From Eutreptiella sp. 'Long Island Sound 2002' (taxonomy: Eukaryota > Euglenozoa > Euglenophyceae > Eutreptiales > Eutreptiaceae): a DNA stretch of 64,000 nucleotides. Under the pieces are notes generated by a model. The model did no database searches and was not told the DNA's origin. It saw only the letters and a program-made list of their open reading frames with translations. The position numbers and the translations under genes are program-made. The stretch spans positions 19,606,612 through 19,670,611 of the forward strand of contig OZ038392.1 in NCBI GenBank assembly GCA_964036045.1, in the 5' to 3' direction. Positions within the stretch are counted from its first letter, which is position 1. Each line of letters opens with the position of its first letter. This document shows positions 20,391-31,769 of this stretch, one piece after another.

Positions 20391-21306
20391 AAACCAGCCG
20401 CGTCTAAGATGCAGCCCCTACAGGACATGCAGATTGGCGATGACCCTAAGAAGGGTCTACACGACGTGAGGAGTTTTGTGGGCGCCTGTGTTTTCCATCG
20501 GCGTCACATCCACAATTTTACTTACTCCTCTGCCCCCCTTACTGACCTAATCAAGAAACCTACTCCCTGGAGGTGGACCGCCAGAGAGGAAGAGTGTTTC
20601 CAGGAGTTGAAGAAGAAGATTGCCTCCTCCAACTGCCTGGGAGTACCCCGCCCTAAGGGCGAGATAGTCCTGATCACTGATGCCAGTGATGTAGGGGGGG
20701 GTGGTACGATCTACCAATGGCAGGAGCTTAACCCCGCTGAACTAACCCACTGCCATTATCGTACTAGTGGATTGAACCGTGATGGTTCGTTGAAACATGA
20801 CTATCCTACCAGTGAGTGGCGACTGGTGCCACTGGGACACTGGAATTGGAAATGGAACCAAGCGCGTTCCAACTACAGCACCTATGACCAGGAACTCCTG
20901 GCCGGTATGTTGGTGCTTTCGTCACAATCCCGACTCCTGGGATCTAACCCTATTGTCTGGCTGTGTGACCAGGAACCTGGGAAGTATTTTCAGAAGGGCC
21001 CACGACCAGAGAAAGCAAGCTAAAGCGGTGGTGGACTTACCTGAGCCAGTTCAGGCTGACAGTGCATCATATCCCCGGAATAAAGAATGAAGTGTCTGAC
21101 TATATATCGCGCAACAACTTCGATGCGCTTATAGGTGAGAGCTCTGAGGCGCTCGCCAGAGAGGCTTTCCAGCGTATGGATGTCCAGCTTGACCTGTCCA
21201 TGCGCACTGCTGGAATCCTGGAGGGTTGGAGTTTAACCGACTATCAGTCAGAGTACAAAACAATTTCCACAAACCCTCAGCACTGGTCTGGAACACCGTG
21301 TCATTG
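20391..21306 (+). pseudogene. Element D pol part 2: RT connection and RNase H, frameshifted
   Basis: The frame continuing from the duplication encodes the RT thumb/connection (SFVGACVFHRRHIHNF, then LTDLIKK..PWRWT) and an RNase H start with LITDASDVGGGG, whose Asp is the first catalytic residue. The segment YSTYDQELLAGMLVL corresponds to the conserved E-containing helix of RNase H. The frame shifts near 21000 and continues as RLTVHHIPGIKNEVSDYISR, the typical H-x-x-G-x-x-N-x-x-x-D-x-x-S end of gypsy RNase H. Another stop at about 21307 ends this stretch. RNase H removes the RNA strand during reverse transcription. Confidence 0.85.
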
Positions 21307-22787
21307 ACGGGCACCAGTGGTATAAAAACAATCAGTACCTCTTCTACGAGGACCGAATTGTGGTGCCTGAGGCACGACTGGATGGATGCCTACAGTGGTC
21401 CCATCTCAGTTCTGGTCACACTGGCGCTAATCGCTCAGTGGACTTCTTCCGTGACTGTTTCTACTCTAGTCTAACCCTGACTGAACTGAGGTCGCGTATG
21501 CAGACCATTGTGGATGCTTGTGGCTGTCATGCCAGCAAGCAGAGCGACAGTAGGGATAGGGGCCTGATCTCCAGCTTACCCATACCCTATTGTGCTAACT
21601 CTCTTCTCTACGTGGATTTCATCCACGGCCTACCACGCTTCGGCGGCTATGAGAGTTGCCTAGTGGTCACCTGTGGCCTATCTCGCTTCACCCGTGTGTT
21701 CCCTTGCAATAAGAAAATCACAGGTGCGCAGACTGTGAAAATGTTGGTCGAACATTGGTTCGAACCCTATGGAGCACCTAAGCAGGTGCACTCTGATGAG
21801 GATGTACACATCCGCAGTGACACTGGGTGGTACAAACGAGTGTTAAATGCCCTTAACGTGGAGGTAACCACAGGTGTGCCCTATACCCACACGTCTAACC
21901 CTCTCTGTGAGAGACAGAACCGTGTGGTGGAGCAAAACTTAAGAATCCTGATGAAGCAGGAGCGTACCAAGGACTGGGTACGCGGAGTGCCCTGGGCAGT
22001 GCTGACCATGAACTCACAGCGGAGCTCTTCCACGGGTTTCACCCCCCCCGAACTGTTCCATGGAGGACGACCTGCTTGGTTCTTCAAAACCCCCTTTCCT
22101 GAGGACTTCAAGAGCCCTGTGGGAGATTGGCTGGAACACAAGCAGTCTCTGGCTAACCAGGCTGGGACTAACCTGAGACACATTCGTAACCGTGAACTGA
22201 GCCGACGGAACCGCCTACGGCAACCTGCCAGCTTCGAGGTTGGTGACCTTGTTTTGGTTCACCATTCACGCCTACCCTCGTGGCCACGTAACTGCCTACA
22301 GGACCCTTATTTTGGACCCTATCGTATCATCAGGATAGATGGATCCAGGATCCATGTCAGGTGCAGTCCACGTCTAGGTGGTGAGCTGCTGTGTGCACCT
22401 AAACAGTTGAGGCACTATCACTCCCCTGACGATTTCTCTTGCGATGAGTGGCGCCTCAGCGACAGTGAGGTTGAGCGTACAGACCTAGAGAACGCTGCCA
22501 GTCCAGAGGAGGCAGACAAACTCGAAGAGATGACTGCCGATGAGATGGCAGTCGATGGTTACTACGTGGTTGCAGGTATTGCTCGCCACGAGTATAAACA
22601 GGGCTGGAAATTTCTAACCCTGTGGGATGGCTATGGGTTATCTGAGGCGACCTGGGAACCTATGTCAGCCTTCATACAACCAGATGGGAGTATCAACCCC
22701 ATCTTCCGCACCTACCTCGTTGAGAACAACGAGGGGCAGCTCCTAACCCGTGCTGAGACTATGTCCCAGTGTAAAAAGCGAAACTAA
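21307..22787 (+). CDS. Element D integrase with C-terminal chromodomain
   Basis: The open stretch runs from about 21360 to TAA 22785-22787. In order it has: an HHCC-like zinc-binding region (H-x4-H, then CGC); the catalytic core with Asp in LLYVDFIHG, Asp in HSDEDVHI and Glu in PLCERQNR, the last two separated by 35 residues when the second Asp of DED is used, as in D,D(35)E integrases; a C-terminal DNA-binding part (LVLVHHSRLPSW.RN, YFGPYRII); and a chromodomain near the end (YYVVAGIARHEYKQG, LTLWDGYG..EATWEP). The chromodomain usually steers integration to particular chromatin. This part is not interrupted and its catalytic residues are intact, although upstream frames are broken so it could not be made from this copy. 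Confidence 0.9.
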
Positions 22788-25510
22788 TTTCCCTGTGTCA
22801 GTCTACTGACAGGTGCAATGAGCACTCTTCTGCAGACCTGCCTGTGTATGGGTGTAAGAGCAGTTGTCACAGTTGCCCCGCATTGCATCGCAGGACAGGA
22901 CCGTTAGCCCCCCGTGACAACCACTCCCTGGCCGAAGGCCATTGGTTTTTCACAGACTACTGCGTACTGAGCACTGCACTGACCCTGTCTGTGCCCTGCA
23001 GACCCATGTCTGTGGTTTCCAGCGTGGGCCAGGTGGCCGCTTATCAGGATTGCAGCCACCCAGCAAGTGTATGCCTTGTTGACCACGTGTTGCATGGGGA
23101 CTGCCCTGATGTAATGACCTTAGGGAGCCAACGAAGAACGGTGGCTTACTACACCAGGGGGGAATGACAAGCAAGGTGTTATGAGGCAAGGTGTGTCTTG
23201 CCTCCTTGGGGACAAGCGAGCCCACAGTTAGGACCCCTGACTGGTCCAGACCCATGGGGTTCTACCCTTCCTTACAGGGTTTACCATACCCCTATGTGTG
23301 CTGCGTATGTCTGTGTGTGTCTCACTTCTCTCCCCGGCGTGGCTCCCGGAGACCGGGCTTCGCTGACGTCGGACCGAAGGTCCTAATCAGGTATTATTAC
23401 CACTCCTATGGCGCCAAATTTCTGTGCTGGCGCCTATCCTTGGGGGAAGACGGCAAAAGCCCTACCTACTAGAGGGGAGGGGTGGCCAAGTGTGCTAAGG
23501 GCATACAAAACGCCCATTTTAGCTAAGGGCCAAAAGCTAACGCACTCCCCTGCCCACGAGGAAAGGCACGCGGGACAGGAGACACCACTACACTACACTC
23601 ACTAACGCCAGCACCGGCCTTCGAAGGCAGGGTGAGCACTCATCACCTGCACTCAACTCCTGCCAGGCCTGCTGACCCTAATCCCTACACACGCTACTTG
23701 GTGTTGCTGTCAATGAGGTCTCGGGTCCTATTGACCCTCCTGTGAAGAAGACAAGAGAACACAGCGCTGCTAAGCAACTGTGGTCTAACAGGGATGTCAC
23801 AACACGTTTCCCTGCTAGGGCTTGGAGGGAAGGGGTGCTCTTGTTGCGTGCACAGCGCGGATGTCGATGGAGTCCAACTGCCCACGCCACTCCTGGCTGA
23901 GGCGCATTCAATTGACTGTGTGATCAGCGCCCCTGTTTAGCGGGGGCAGAAAAATGGGATAGCCGCCGAAGGCAGCTGCTGCGTGCACCAATCACCCTGA
24001 ACCTCTCCCACCTGTACAACAGGGGCCAATGAACTGGGTTCAAGACTGAGGAACCAAGACACACTCCACGTATTATACGCTTCTCAGTGTGCCCTATAAT
24101 GCACTGTTCCTGAACCCAGTTGCAAGCAAGCAAGCTTAAGGACTTCGCCCGTTCCCTTATGAAACGTAGGGCGAAGCCCTGGGTAACCTGGCAAGGGTTC
24201 ATACCGCGTGCACAGCGCGTGGCCTACTGTCAAATCCCTTTAATGCATCGTGTGCACGCATGCAGGGAAGGGAGGCGGAACCATGACCACATTGACTCAA
24301 CCAGAAGGTGAGCTCCTCCTGGGCTTACCTACCGTACTCACCATGCATCGTGTGAATGCCGAAGTGAAGCGAACGCAAAACGACTCTATTGCGAGTTATA
24401 AACAAGCCTAAGCGTTTTAAGCAACCCTACTTTAGCGCTACGGCTACACACGAGCAAACACTTTCTTTTCTTACCTGTGAAGAGAGAACAAGGATGAATT
24501 GGGGTACAGGGAAAGCGTCACAGCGTGTGAATGCCTCAATTAGGCACATGCATCGCGACCACAGCGCATATTCTAACCCTACGTGCGCGGTGCGCGCTCA
24601 GTTCGCATCGCATACCTTTTATTCATGTTTTGACATGTGCAGAGCAAAGGAGATGAGCGCCCGAACCCCCAACGAACACAGCGTTGACAACCCTAATGTT
24701 TTAACAAAGCAACCAACACGAACGCAATGCATGCGTGTGAGATGACACTGGCATACCTGAGAGGTGGGTTGTCCACCTGCTCTGTGGTGTGGGTTGAGTT
24801 TGAATACTTTTCCCTAATGTTTATAAAAATTTTGATGCAACAGTGCAAAAATTTCCTTTAGAACTTTAAAAATTACGGCTCATACCTTCTTTTTCAAAAG
24901 CCGTTTACGCTTGCGCAACCTTGTTTTTGAAGTCCACTTCCTTTGCGCTCGTCTGCGACTTTGAGTTTGGTGTAAAAATGACGATTTCTCGCGTGATTTC
25001 GTCAATTTTTAGCGATTTGACTTGTTAAATTGCTACCACTTTCGCTAAACCGCAGGAATCACTCCCTGTTGGTTACATTTTCTATTTTTTTCAGCTCCTG
25101 GAGATTTGTGTCCTCCATTGGGAGTATTGCTCCGCCCTGGCCCTTGGTCAGAACGTTTACTAAAACGCTGTTTATACAGCGATAGCCGTCCGCATCAGAG
25201 CGTTCGACTGTACCCTAGTGGGCAAGCACATGTGCTCTAGGGAGGGAGTCCTGGGTTCGAACCCCACTACCCCCCAAATTTTTACCAAAAGTTTTCGTCG
25301 CACGCCGGCGACTTTTGAGGAATCCCCCTTCGAAGGGACATCATTCACGGTACATTACACTGTTTTTCGACGGTACCTACAGTGTGATAGGCTTCTATGA
25401 ACTGATGAGGATGTTTTTGGTAAGTTTAATGCATTTTCTGAGGTAACGTTGGGAATATTTGAGCCTTTTTCCTTGGTCCTACTAGCTTAGCTAACTAGTA
25501 CTCCAGGGGG
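22788..25510 (+). other. Long non-coding interior of element D
   Basis: No conserved frame is present between integrase and 3' LTR. The composition becomes AT-rich after 24750. A palindromic GGGTTCGAACCC at about 25253 resembles a B box, but no A box or acceptor stem could be matched. The last bases, AGGGGGG at 25505-25511, form the polypurine tract next to the 3' LTR. Confidence 0.65.
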
Positions 25511-26221
25511 GAGTAAGAAAAAGTCACTGCCATGTCTTTCTTGGAGGGCTTGATCCAGGCCAAGCCTGCCTTAAAACCCTTTTTTTGATGCTAAGACTAA
25601 CTTAAGTATTTTTATCTCTCTTTTGATGCCCAAATTACACTTTCTCAAAGTAACTAGGGTTGTAACCCTAGCCCTCCCATGAAGTTCACCCCTAACACTC
25701 AACTGAGCAGAGGTACCTTCCTTCATGGAGGATATACCGAAATAAAATAGGCATTTTATGCTTTAGGCCTTCGAGGTTAAGCCTAGTGGTCTCCCACCCC
25801 AAGACCCCTATACTCAATTGTTTTTACCACTTATTGTGGTTCTACTTTTTAACTGTTTCTGAATTCAGTTGCTTGGCCAAGTCATTTTCTGTGTTGGCCT
25901 GACATCTATGCCCCACATTCCTAACCAGCACCATTACACCCAAAAGAGTGCACATGAAGTGCCTGATGCTATCTTGGAGGCTAGAGTCAGACCAGTTTTC
26001 ATATAAAATCGTTTGTATTATCCATTTGTGATTGAATCTTTGTGTTTATACCTGCTTTGTCTATCTGCAGCCCTTCTGTGTTACACTGGATTTCAAAACT
26101 ATTCATTCATTCGATCCACATCCTGTTCTTGCTCTACTTGCTGCTTTGGTTTGGGTTTTCAACTTCAAAACCTGCAGGATTTCATCAAAATGTCTAGGGC
26201 ATTAATCAAGGACATCTTTCT
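25511..26221 (+). repeat. Element D 3' LTR, 711 bp
   Basis: Same length as the 5' LTR and near-identical. It starts GAGTAAGAAAAAG and ends GACATCTTTCT, followed by AAGC, the candidate target duplication. Confidence 0.8.
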
Positions 26222-26387
26222 AAGCAACTTCGGACAGTTATCATGCGCTTTGTACATATGTGTGTTTACATGGGGAAGCAGCCCATGGACAATTTGTGAG
26301 AACTGTCATTCATTCAATCAACCAAACATGCATTTCCATTTCCCCTGCTCCCTTGAATATTGCGCTGCGTGACTCTGGGGGGGGGGG

Positions 26388-26580
26388 TCAAATTCTACAA
26401 ACAGGGCGGTCCGGGGGCTTAACTTCAACAAACAGGGCCAGTGGTTGCTGAAGTTCTCCAATTAGGGCGTGGGGGGCACGGCGGGCTAGGGGTCAAATTT
26501 TGCAAATAGGGGGGTCCGGGGGCTTGACTTCAACAAACAGTGGCCGTGGTTGCGAAAGTTCTCTATTCTAGGGGGGGGGG
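26388..26580 (+). repeat. Tandem duplication of about 105 bp
   Basis: TCAAATT(C/T)T(A/G)CAAA at 26388 and again at 26493 begins two copies containing GGGGGCTT(A/G)ACTTCAACAAACAG. Both end in long G runs. Non-coding. Confidence 0.6.
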
Positions 26581-26773
26581 CTACACAAGGGGGTCTAGGA
26601 CCGGCAAGTCTACAAAACAATCTACAAGACTCTATAAGCTACAAGAAGCAATGGCAACTAGTTGCTCATTTACTAATTGTTCCTGCACCTGCACATGCAA
26701 CTACCTGGCTTTACATACATGTACCCTACCCGGTCGTTGCCTACACGCCTATGCGTACCCCCCCCCCACCTCT

Positions 26774-27764
26774 TCATTTGCCACGTCTCCTTTCTGCCTT
26801 CTTCTTGTTCATCTCACTGCCACCCACACGTGCTTCTTGCCGTTGATCCCTTAGTGCATCAAAATTAATATCATCAATAAACACACGTAGCTCCAAACCA
26901 TGCCGATCATTCCACCGTGCTGCCAACTTATATGCCAATTGAACGTTGTCATGCAATGCACGGACGCCTTTCAACCTCAACCGAGCATGTTGCGCGGAGC
27001 TCTTAAGCCCCAACAATCTTTAGCCCTTCCTTCGTGTTTGGGAACGTTCCGATGTACAACGCAAGTAACCAGTCAGTTCGCCGGCGTGTGTACTTCGTGG
27101 CTCGTGGTCCGTTGCTATTGTGTTCCGCCACCCGCAGGCATAGCTCACTATATCCCCAATACGTCCGGTATGGTTGCCCCCCTTGCTGCAACAAATATAC
27201 CACGAGCATTCTATCATTTCGGAAAGGAAGGCTCCCAATGACCCGGCTAGGCTGCCGAACAATTTCTTCAATCCGTGCCGGCACACCTGGTGGGTCACGA
27301 CATGGCCCCACAACTCCTTGCCGCGCATTCAGTTTTGTGGCTTCTATCCACTCATCCACCATATGATACGTGGGGTTGGGAAGCGCAAGTAGGTGGTCTA
27401 ACAAGTGCGTATCATATGATAGCAACCAAAAATCAGAAAGCTTATGTACCTGCGTAATTGCCATGTACAACTGCCCACGCTCCCACATTCGCTTCGTTCA
27501 GTCACTCCAAATCATCTGCGTAGCGATCTTCCACTGCGCCATCCCTTGTCCCATTTGCATCGTCCACATACTTACAGGCACAATTGGAATTTGCATGCGG
27601 CTGATGGGTACCCCCGCAGGGCCCCATACAGCTTCCGCCTCTTTGCGATACAACCGCACTGCCTGAGGAATGTCCACGGGTTGCCCAAATTTCACTTCCA
27701 CCCATGGCCTGTCAACATCATCTTTCGAAAAATCCACCAGCTCCTGAGTTTTGGTAGTGCACAT
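26774..27764 (-). pseudogene. GIY-YIG nuclease-like gene, broken
   Basis: Three minus-strand frames follow each other: 27764-27498, 27488-27003 and 27016-26774. The middle frame contains VVYLLQQGG, YWGYSELCLRVAEHN, then A-T-x-Y-T-R-R and LALYIGTFPNTKEGLK. This order (YLL, a Y-x-G-Y element, Arg in a helix, H-N, T-x-R, then F-P and a following helix) resembles SLX1-type GIY-YIG endonucleases. The Glu expected in the last helix is not seen near the frame break. A TGA at about 27498 and a one-base frameshift near 27010 break it. The upstream part (VDFSKDDVDRPWVEVKFGQP) is not recognised. The assignment is by motif order only. Confidence 0.4.
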
Positions 27765-28029
27765 GGTGCACGGCGGCTTTCAGTGGCCTTTTTGGGCTAT
27801 GATCCATTTTAGGATGAGGGCTCATGACCTCCACGTCATTCAAGGGCACGCGTACAGATGGTCTTTCATGTCTAAGTAGATTCATCAATGAAAATGGCTC
27901 GAGCTTTTGTGAGCTCTGTTGCTGTTCCTGACAAGTAAAAAAAAAACACATGTCACTACTCAATTTCGAGTTGGATGAAATGTGCAATCTCAACCAGAAA
28001 TATCACTGTATAACCTGTCAAATGTTTTC

Positions 28030-28850
28030 AAAAACGATTGTAGGCCTGCAAACCTTTACAATCCTGTTAAAAGCTCCAAACAGCCTTTTGAAACCTTTGG
28101 AAACACTTTGGGAACCTTTGGAAACCTAGCCTTGAAACCTGCTCAAACACCACAGAAATGCTTAGAAAAGGCCGCCAAAAACATTTGCGAAATCTGAAAC
28201 TTTAGAAAACCTCCAGTCAGAAGTTTGGGAACATCTTGGAAGCCTTTGGAAACCAATTGGATACCCCTCGGAAGCCTTTGAGAACGCATAGGAAGCCGAG
28301 AAATCTCTCGTTAGCCTTGCAAGACCCCCTAGAAACCTTTGGAAACCCCTTAGAGACCTTTGAAAACCCCCGCAAAACCTTTGAAAGTTGCTTGTAAAAT
28401 ACTTCAGAACCGTCAGAACCCCCTTGGACATCTTTGCAAATTGTTTGGAAACCCCTCGAAAAACCGTTTCAAACCACTTAGAAAGTGTTGAAAAAAAATC
28501 CCTCAGAAACCCCTTATACAACCTTTGGACAGCCCTTGCATACCTTTGGCAACTGCTTGAAAAACGTTCATAAACCCGATTGAACCGACAAAAGTCTTCA
28601 GAAACCACGTGGAAACCTTAAAGACCCTTAAAATACCTTTGAAACCCCTTCAAAAAACCCCTTAGAAGCCTTTGAAACCTTCTCGGAAAACCACTGGAAA
28701 CCTTCAGAAATCTTGGGAAACCCTTTGGAAAACCTTTGGAAAGCATTGAAAACCCCTTGGAAACCCCCTGGTAAAACCCTCACAAGCCTTTAGAAACCCC
28801 TCACAAACCTTTGGAGGCCCCTTGGAAACCGTTCCGAAACTTCCAAAACC
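28030..28850 (+). repeat. Degenerate minisatellite built on CCTTTGGAAACC
   Basis: The motif (A)ACCTTTGGAAACCCC recurs dozens of times with variable spacing of about 13-30 bases. The same motif in reverse orientation (GGTTTCCAAAGG) forms a short array at 43308-43475. Non-coding. Confidence 0.75.
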
Positions 28851-28859
28851 CCACGGTTG

Positions 28860-30115
28860 GCTCCTTTTCCCAAACACCACAACCCTATTTCTCATCCGAC
28901 TTGCTGAATTTCTTCCAGCTCAGGCCCGAACCGCCACATTAATCTTGAGCACCCTCAATTTGATTGCACATATGTGGACGGCTGGATTCAGCTTTTTGGA
29001 CAATAGAACGCTGTGATTGATGAAAAGGCGGGTGGCCAATGCCGTGGCCAAAAAACATTGACACTCTGGTTTTGAATGATACTGCCAAAACACACACAGT
29101 GGGTGTCATAAACACTCCTACAGTAGTGGGGTACCCTCCTTGGGTCTTCATGCCCACTTGTGATTTTTCATCCATTCCTAATCCTACATTCACCTATTCG
29201 GTGTGTTTCAAGCATTTACTTCCATGGTGTGTCTCCAAACTTGGATTGAGGCCTAAACCTACACATAAACCTTTATGGTTGTATACTGAAATGAAGAACA
29301 AAGGCATGCACACATAAACCTGGGGTTTGGTCTAGCACCACCTCCAGTGTGCAGCAAGTATGAAATTCATGCCGCTGGAACTTTTGGGGGTTTTTGTACG
29401 TGCTGAGGTTGAGGGGTCTTGTGTAGAGTGATGTGGATACGTGTGGAGGGTGAGGTCAAAGCATACAAGGGGTGGTCGCACAGTGTCCAATGAGAAGCCA
29501 GGTTGCTGAGACCGGACCATTGAGACGTGCGCCCTTTGGGGGATGTTGATCAGTGGTCGCATTTCCCGTGGTGGCCAATTGCACAACATATGCTGTGTAA
29601 GAAACGAAAAACAAGGAACGCAGTTTGAGAAAACCCTGAATGCATGCCACGAAGGGATGGTGACACCCCCCCCGTTTACAGGCAAACTCCTAAATTACAA
29701 TGCACACCCACTGCACTTGAGAAGGCCACAACGTGGGGGCATGAATTGGAAAAAATAAGCCTAAAAAATACACGTGCCTCCTCCTCCGCCTCGTGGCCTT
29801 GTGAAGCATTGATCCACGGCTTGAATCATGCAATATGGAATGGCTCCCTTGTTTCCCTTTGACATTTGAAATGTCCCAATTGCTGTGGAAAAGAATGCCT
29901 CGAGCAAACACCAACTTGGTGCGTCGGCCGTGGTCCTGAAGTTGGCAGGAAAAGAGCCCAGAAAGTGGCCTGTTCACCTATAAACGGCAGTAGTGTTAAG
30001 ATACTGCGCGGGAAACGGGTCCTTGATTGCCCATTTGCATTCGTTTTTCGTCCCGATCATGTGTAATGGTGGGTGCAGTGCCCCGAGCCCAAGGAGAAAG
30101 CCTGTGCCTGTGAAA
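28860..30115. other. Unique sequence, no recognised gene
   Basis: Short minus-strand frames around 28939-29193 and 29332-29685 look more protein-like than average but are separated by stops and match no family I know. Nothing can be firmly annotated here. Confidence 0.4.
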
Positions 30116-30120
30116 TTGAT

Positions 30121-30135
30121 GAGAGAGAGAGAGAG

Positions 30136-30183
<48 letters not shown>

Positions 30184-30234
30184 GGAGAGAGAGAGAGAGA
30201 GAGAGAGAGAGGGACAGAGAGAGAGAGAGAGAGA
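30121..30234 (+). repeat. (GA)n microsatellite
   Basis: About 114 bases of nearly pure GA with single-base interruptions. Confidence 0.95.
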
Positions 30235-30239
30235 AATCA

Positions 30240-31765
30240 AGTCAACGGACATTGGGGCCGACGAGAGGACAGAGGACCGTGTGGATCACAGAAGAGCAGT
30301 GCGCAGGTGCAGGCAGGAGATTGAGCAGGGCCAAAGCCGCTTTCAGATCCCCACAGCCGATGTTACGCCCGTCCAGCTCCTCTCCAGCGTGCCACCGCCC
30401 CACATACATACCTGACCCAGAATTCGGCCAAAAAAAAGAAACTAGCATTTTTGGAATCAGGGCGTCGAGGGGGCTCAGAAAAGTCATCATTTGCCATGTA
30501 TTGATGATTTTCAATGCTCAAAAAAGGTGTTACGGTCGCCTATGAGATTCCAGGGTTCGGGTCAAGGCCACGGCTTGTCACAGGGGCGTAGGGCCCGTGC
30601 TCATGGGAAGACATTTTGGGTTCCAGGGCAGCACTTGATAGAAGGCACCGGCAACAAAAGCTTGCCGGACCTCGCGGCGCCCGAAGTCCACACACCGGCC
30701 CATCACCTCGCTGCCGGCTGGGGAAATCCCAGGTGTCCTACACCATTCCCAGCCACAGGTAGTAAAGCGGTGCTGCACGTGGCGACCCTCAATGAGGGGT
30801 GTATTAAAAGAAAGGGCGGGGGGGGGGGGGGGCAGTCTGGAACCCAATTTTTTTTACCCCAGATCAATATCCCCTTTTGCAGAACGTGTTATTCCCACCA
30901 ACAAATCTGGGTCCACGGAGGGGCACCCTCCCTCCTCCTCCGGTTTTTTTTAAGGCATGGCGGTCCCCCGCCGAGAGCATTGCACCAAAGCGGCCTGACC
31001 ATGGGCAACAATGGGCGAGCCGAAGTTCACCGCGCAAATTACATGTACCCAGGCACCGACCTCAGGGTCCCTCCTCCGACGGGTGTCAGCCGTTCTAATA
31101 CACCCCTGCCCTCAACCGCCGTCGGCAAAACCCCCAATCTGCAGGACGCACAAACCCAAGTCCAGTCCTGACAAGGCAGCACCACGAACCCCCGCAATCC
31201 CCCCTCATACCCACGCGCACACACGCACACACACACACACACACACAGTGGTGCAGGGCGCATGGGGGGTCAACGAGTGCCTGCCCCGAGCAAGCACTAG
31301 CGCGTCCAGGGCAGGCCGTCGGGGGGCAGCAACTGTTGACGGCTGTTGACAGCAATTCCGTCGAGGGCTGGGCCACGCCACGGCGCAGCGCTGTGCCTCC
31401 GCACCTCCACCGAATGACCGCCTCTCGGCACATCCAAAGTGGCGCAATCCGCTGCGCCCGACGCCGCAGTCGAGTCCGTAGGGAATGCGAGCCCGTGTCC
31501 GCACCGCTTAAGCCGCGCAAAACATGAATCTGCCTGAAATGGCGAAGACCCTTGAGGGCCCCTTCCGTCGGTCACACACCATCCGGCTTCGGTTGACCGC
31601 CAACCGCCGCTGCTGTCCGTTAGCATCAGCTGTTGTTTGGCTGTGACCTGTCCGCACCACTCTTGCATTGCCGGTGGCCCGTCCGTCCCCTTCGTCACAC
31701 GCAGCACAGCACAACTGCACACCCGTTCACACATTTCAGGGGGGGCCATTGGTGTGTCGCTGCTC
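30240..31765. other. Spacer with G runs and an (AC)n tract, no gene
   Basis: The stretch contains a G run of about 17 bases at 30816 and an (AC)n tract at about 31208-31248. Open frames are short and unrelated to any family I recognise. Confidence 0.5.
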
Positions 31766-31769
31766 TCCA

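Larger units (their letters stand above)
14674..26221 (+). mobile_element. Element D, Ty3/gypsy LTR retrotransposon with chromodomain, 11.5 kb, inactivated
   Basis: Two direct LTRs of 711 bp each enclose gag, zinc knuckle, protease, reverse transcriptase, RNase H, integrase and a C-terminal chromodomain, in the normal Ty3/gypsy order. A candidate 4-bp duplication, AAGC, sits at 14670-14673 and 26222-26225. The primer site after the 5' LTR starts GGTAGCATGG, and AGGGGGG before the 3' LTR is a polypurine tract. The coding region is broken by several frameshifts, an in-frame TAG at 18490, and a SINE insertion at 20053. The two LTRs differ by only a few percent by eye, so the insertion is moderately young. 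About 2.7 kb between integrase and 3' LTR is non-coding, which is unusually long. Confidence 0.9.

Noticed and set aside
25200-25275. A tRNA gene around the GGGTTCGAACCC palindrome
   Set aside because: No matching acceptor stem or A box could be drawn on either strand; the B-box-like sequence is palindromic and can arise by chance.
29974-30415. Arg/Glu-rich or Ser/Leu-rich proteins over the GA tract
   Set aside because: They are translations of the dinucleotide repeat.
31200-31250. CRISPR-like repeats or other prokaryotic features
   Set aside because: The repeats are simple (AC)n or head-to-tail minisatellites without unique spacers.
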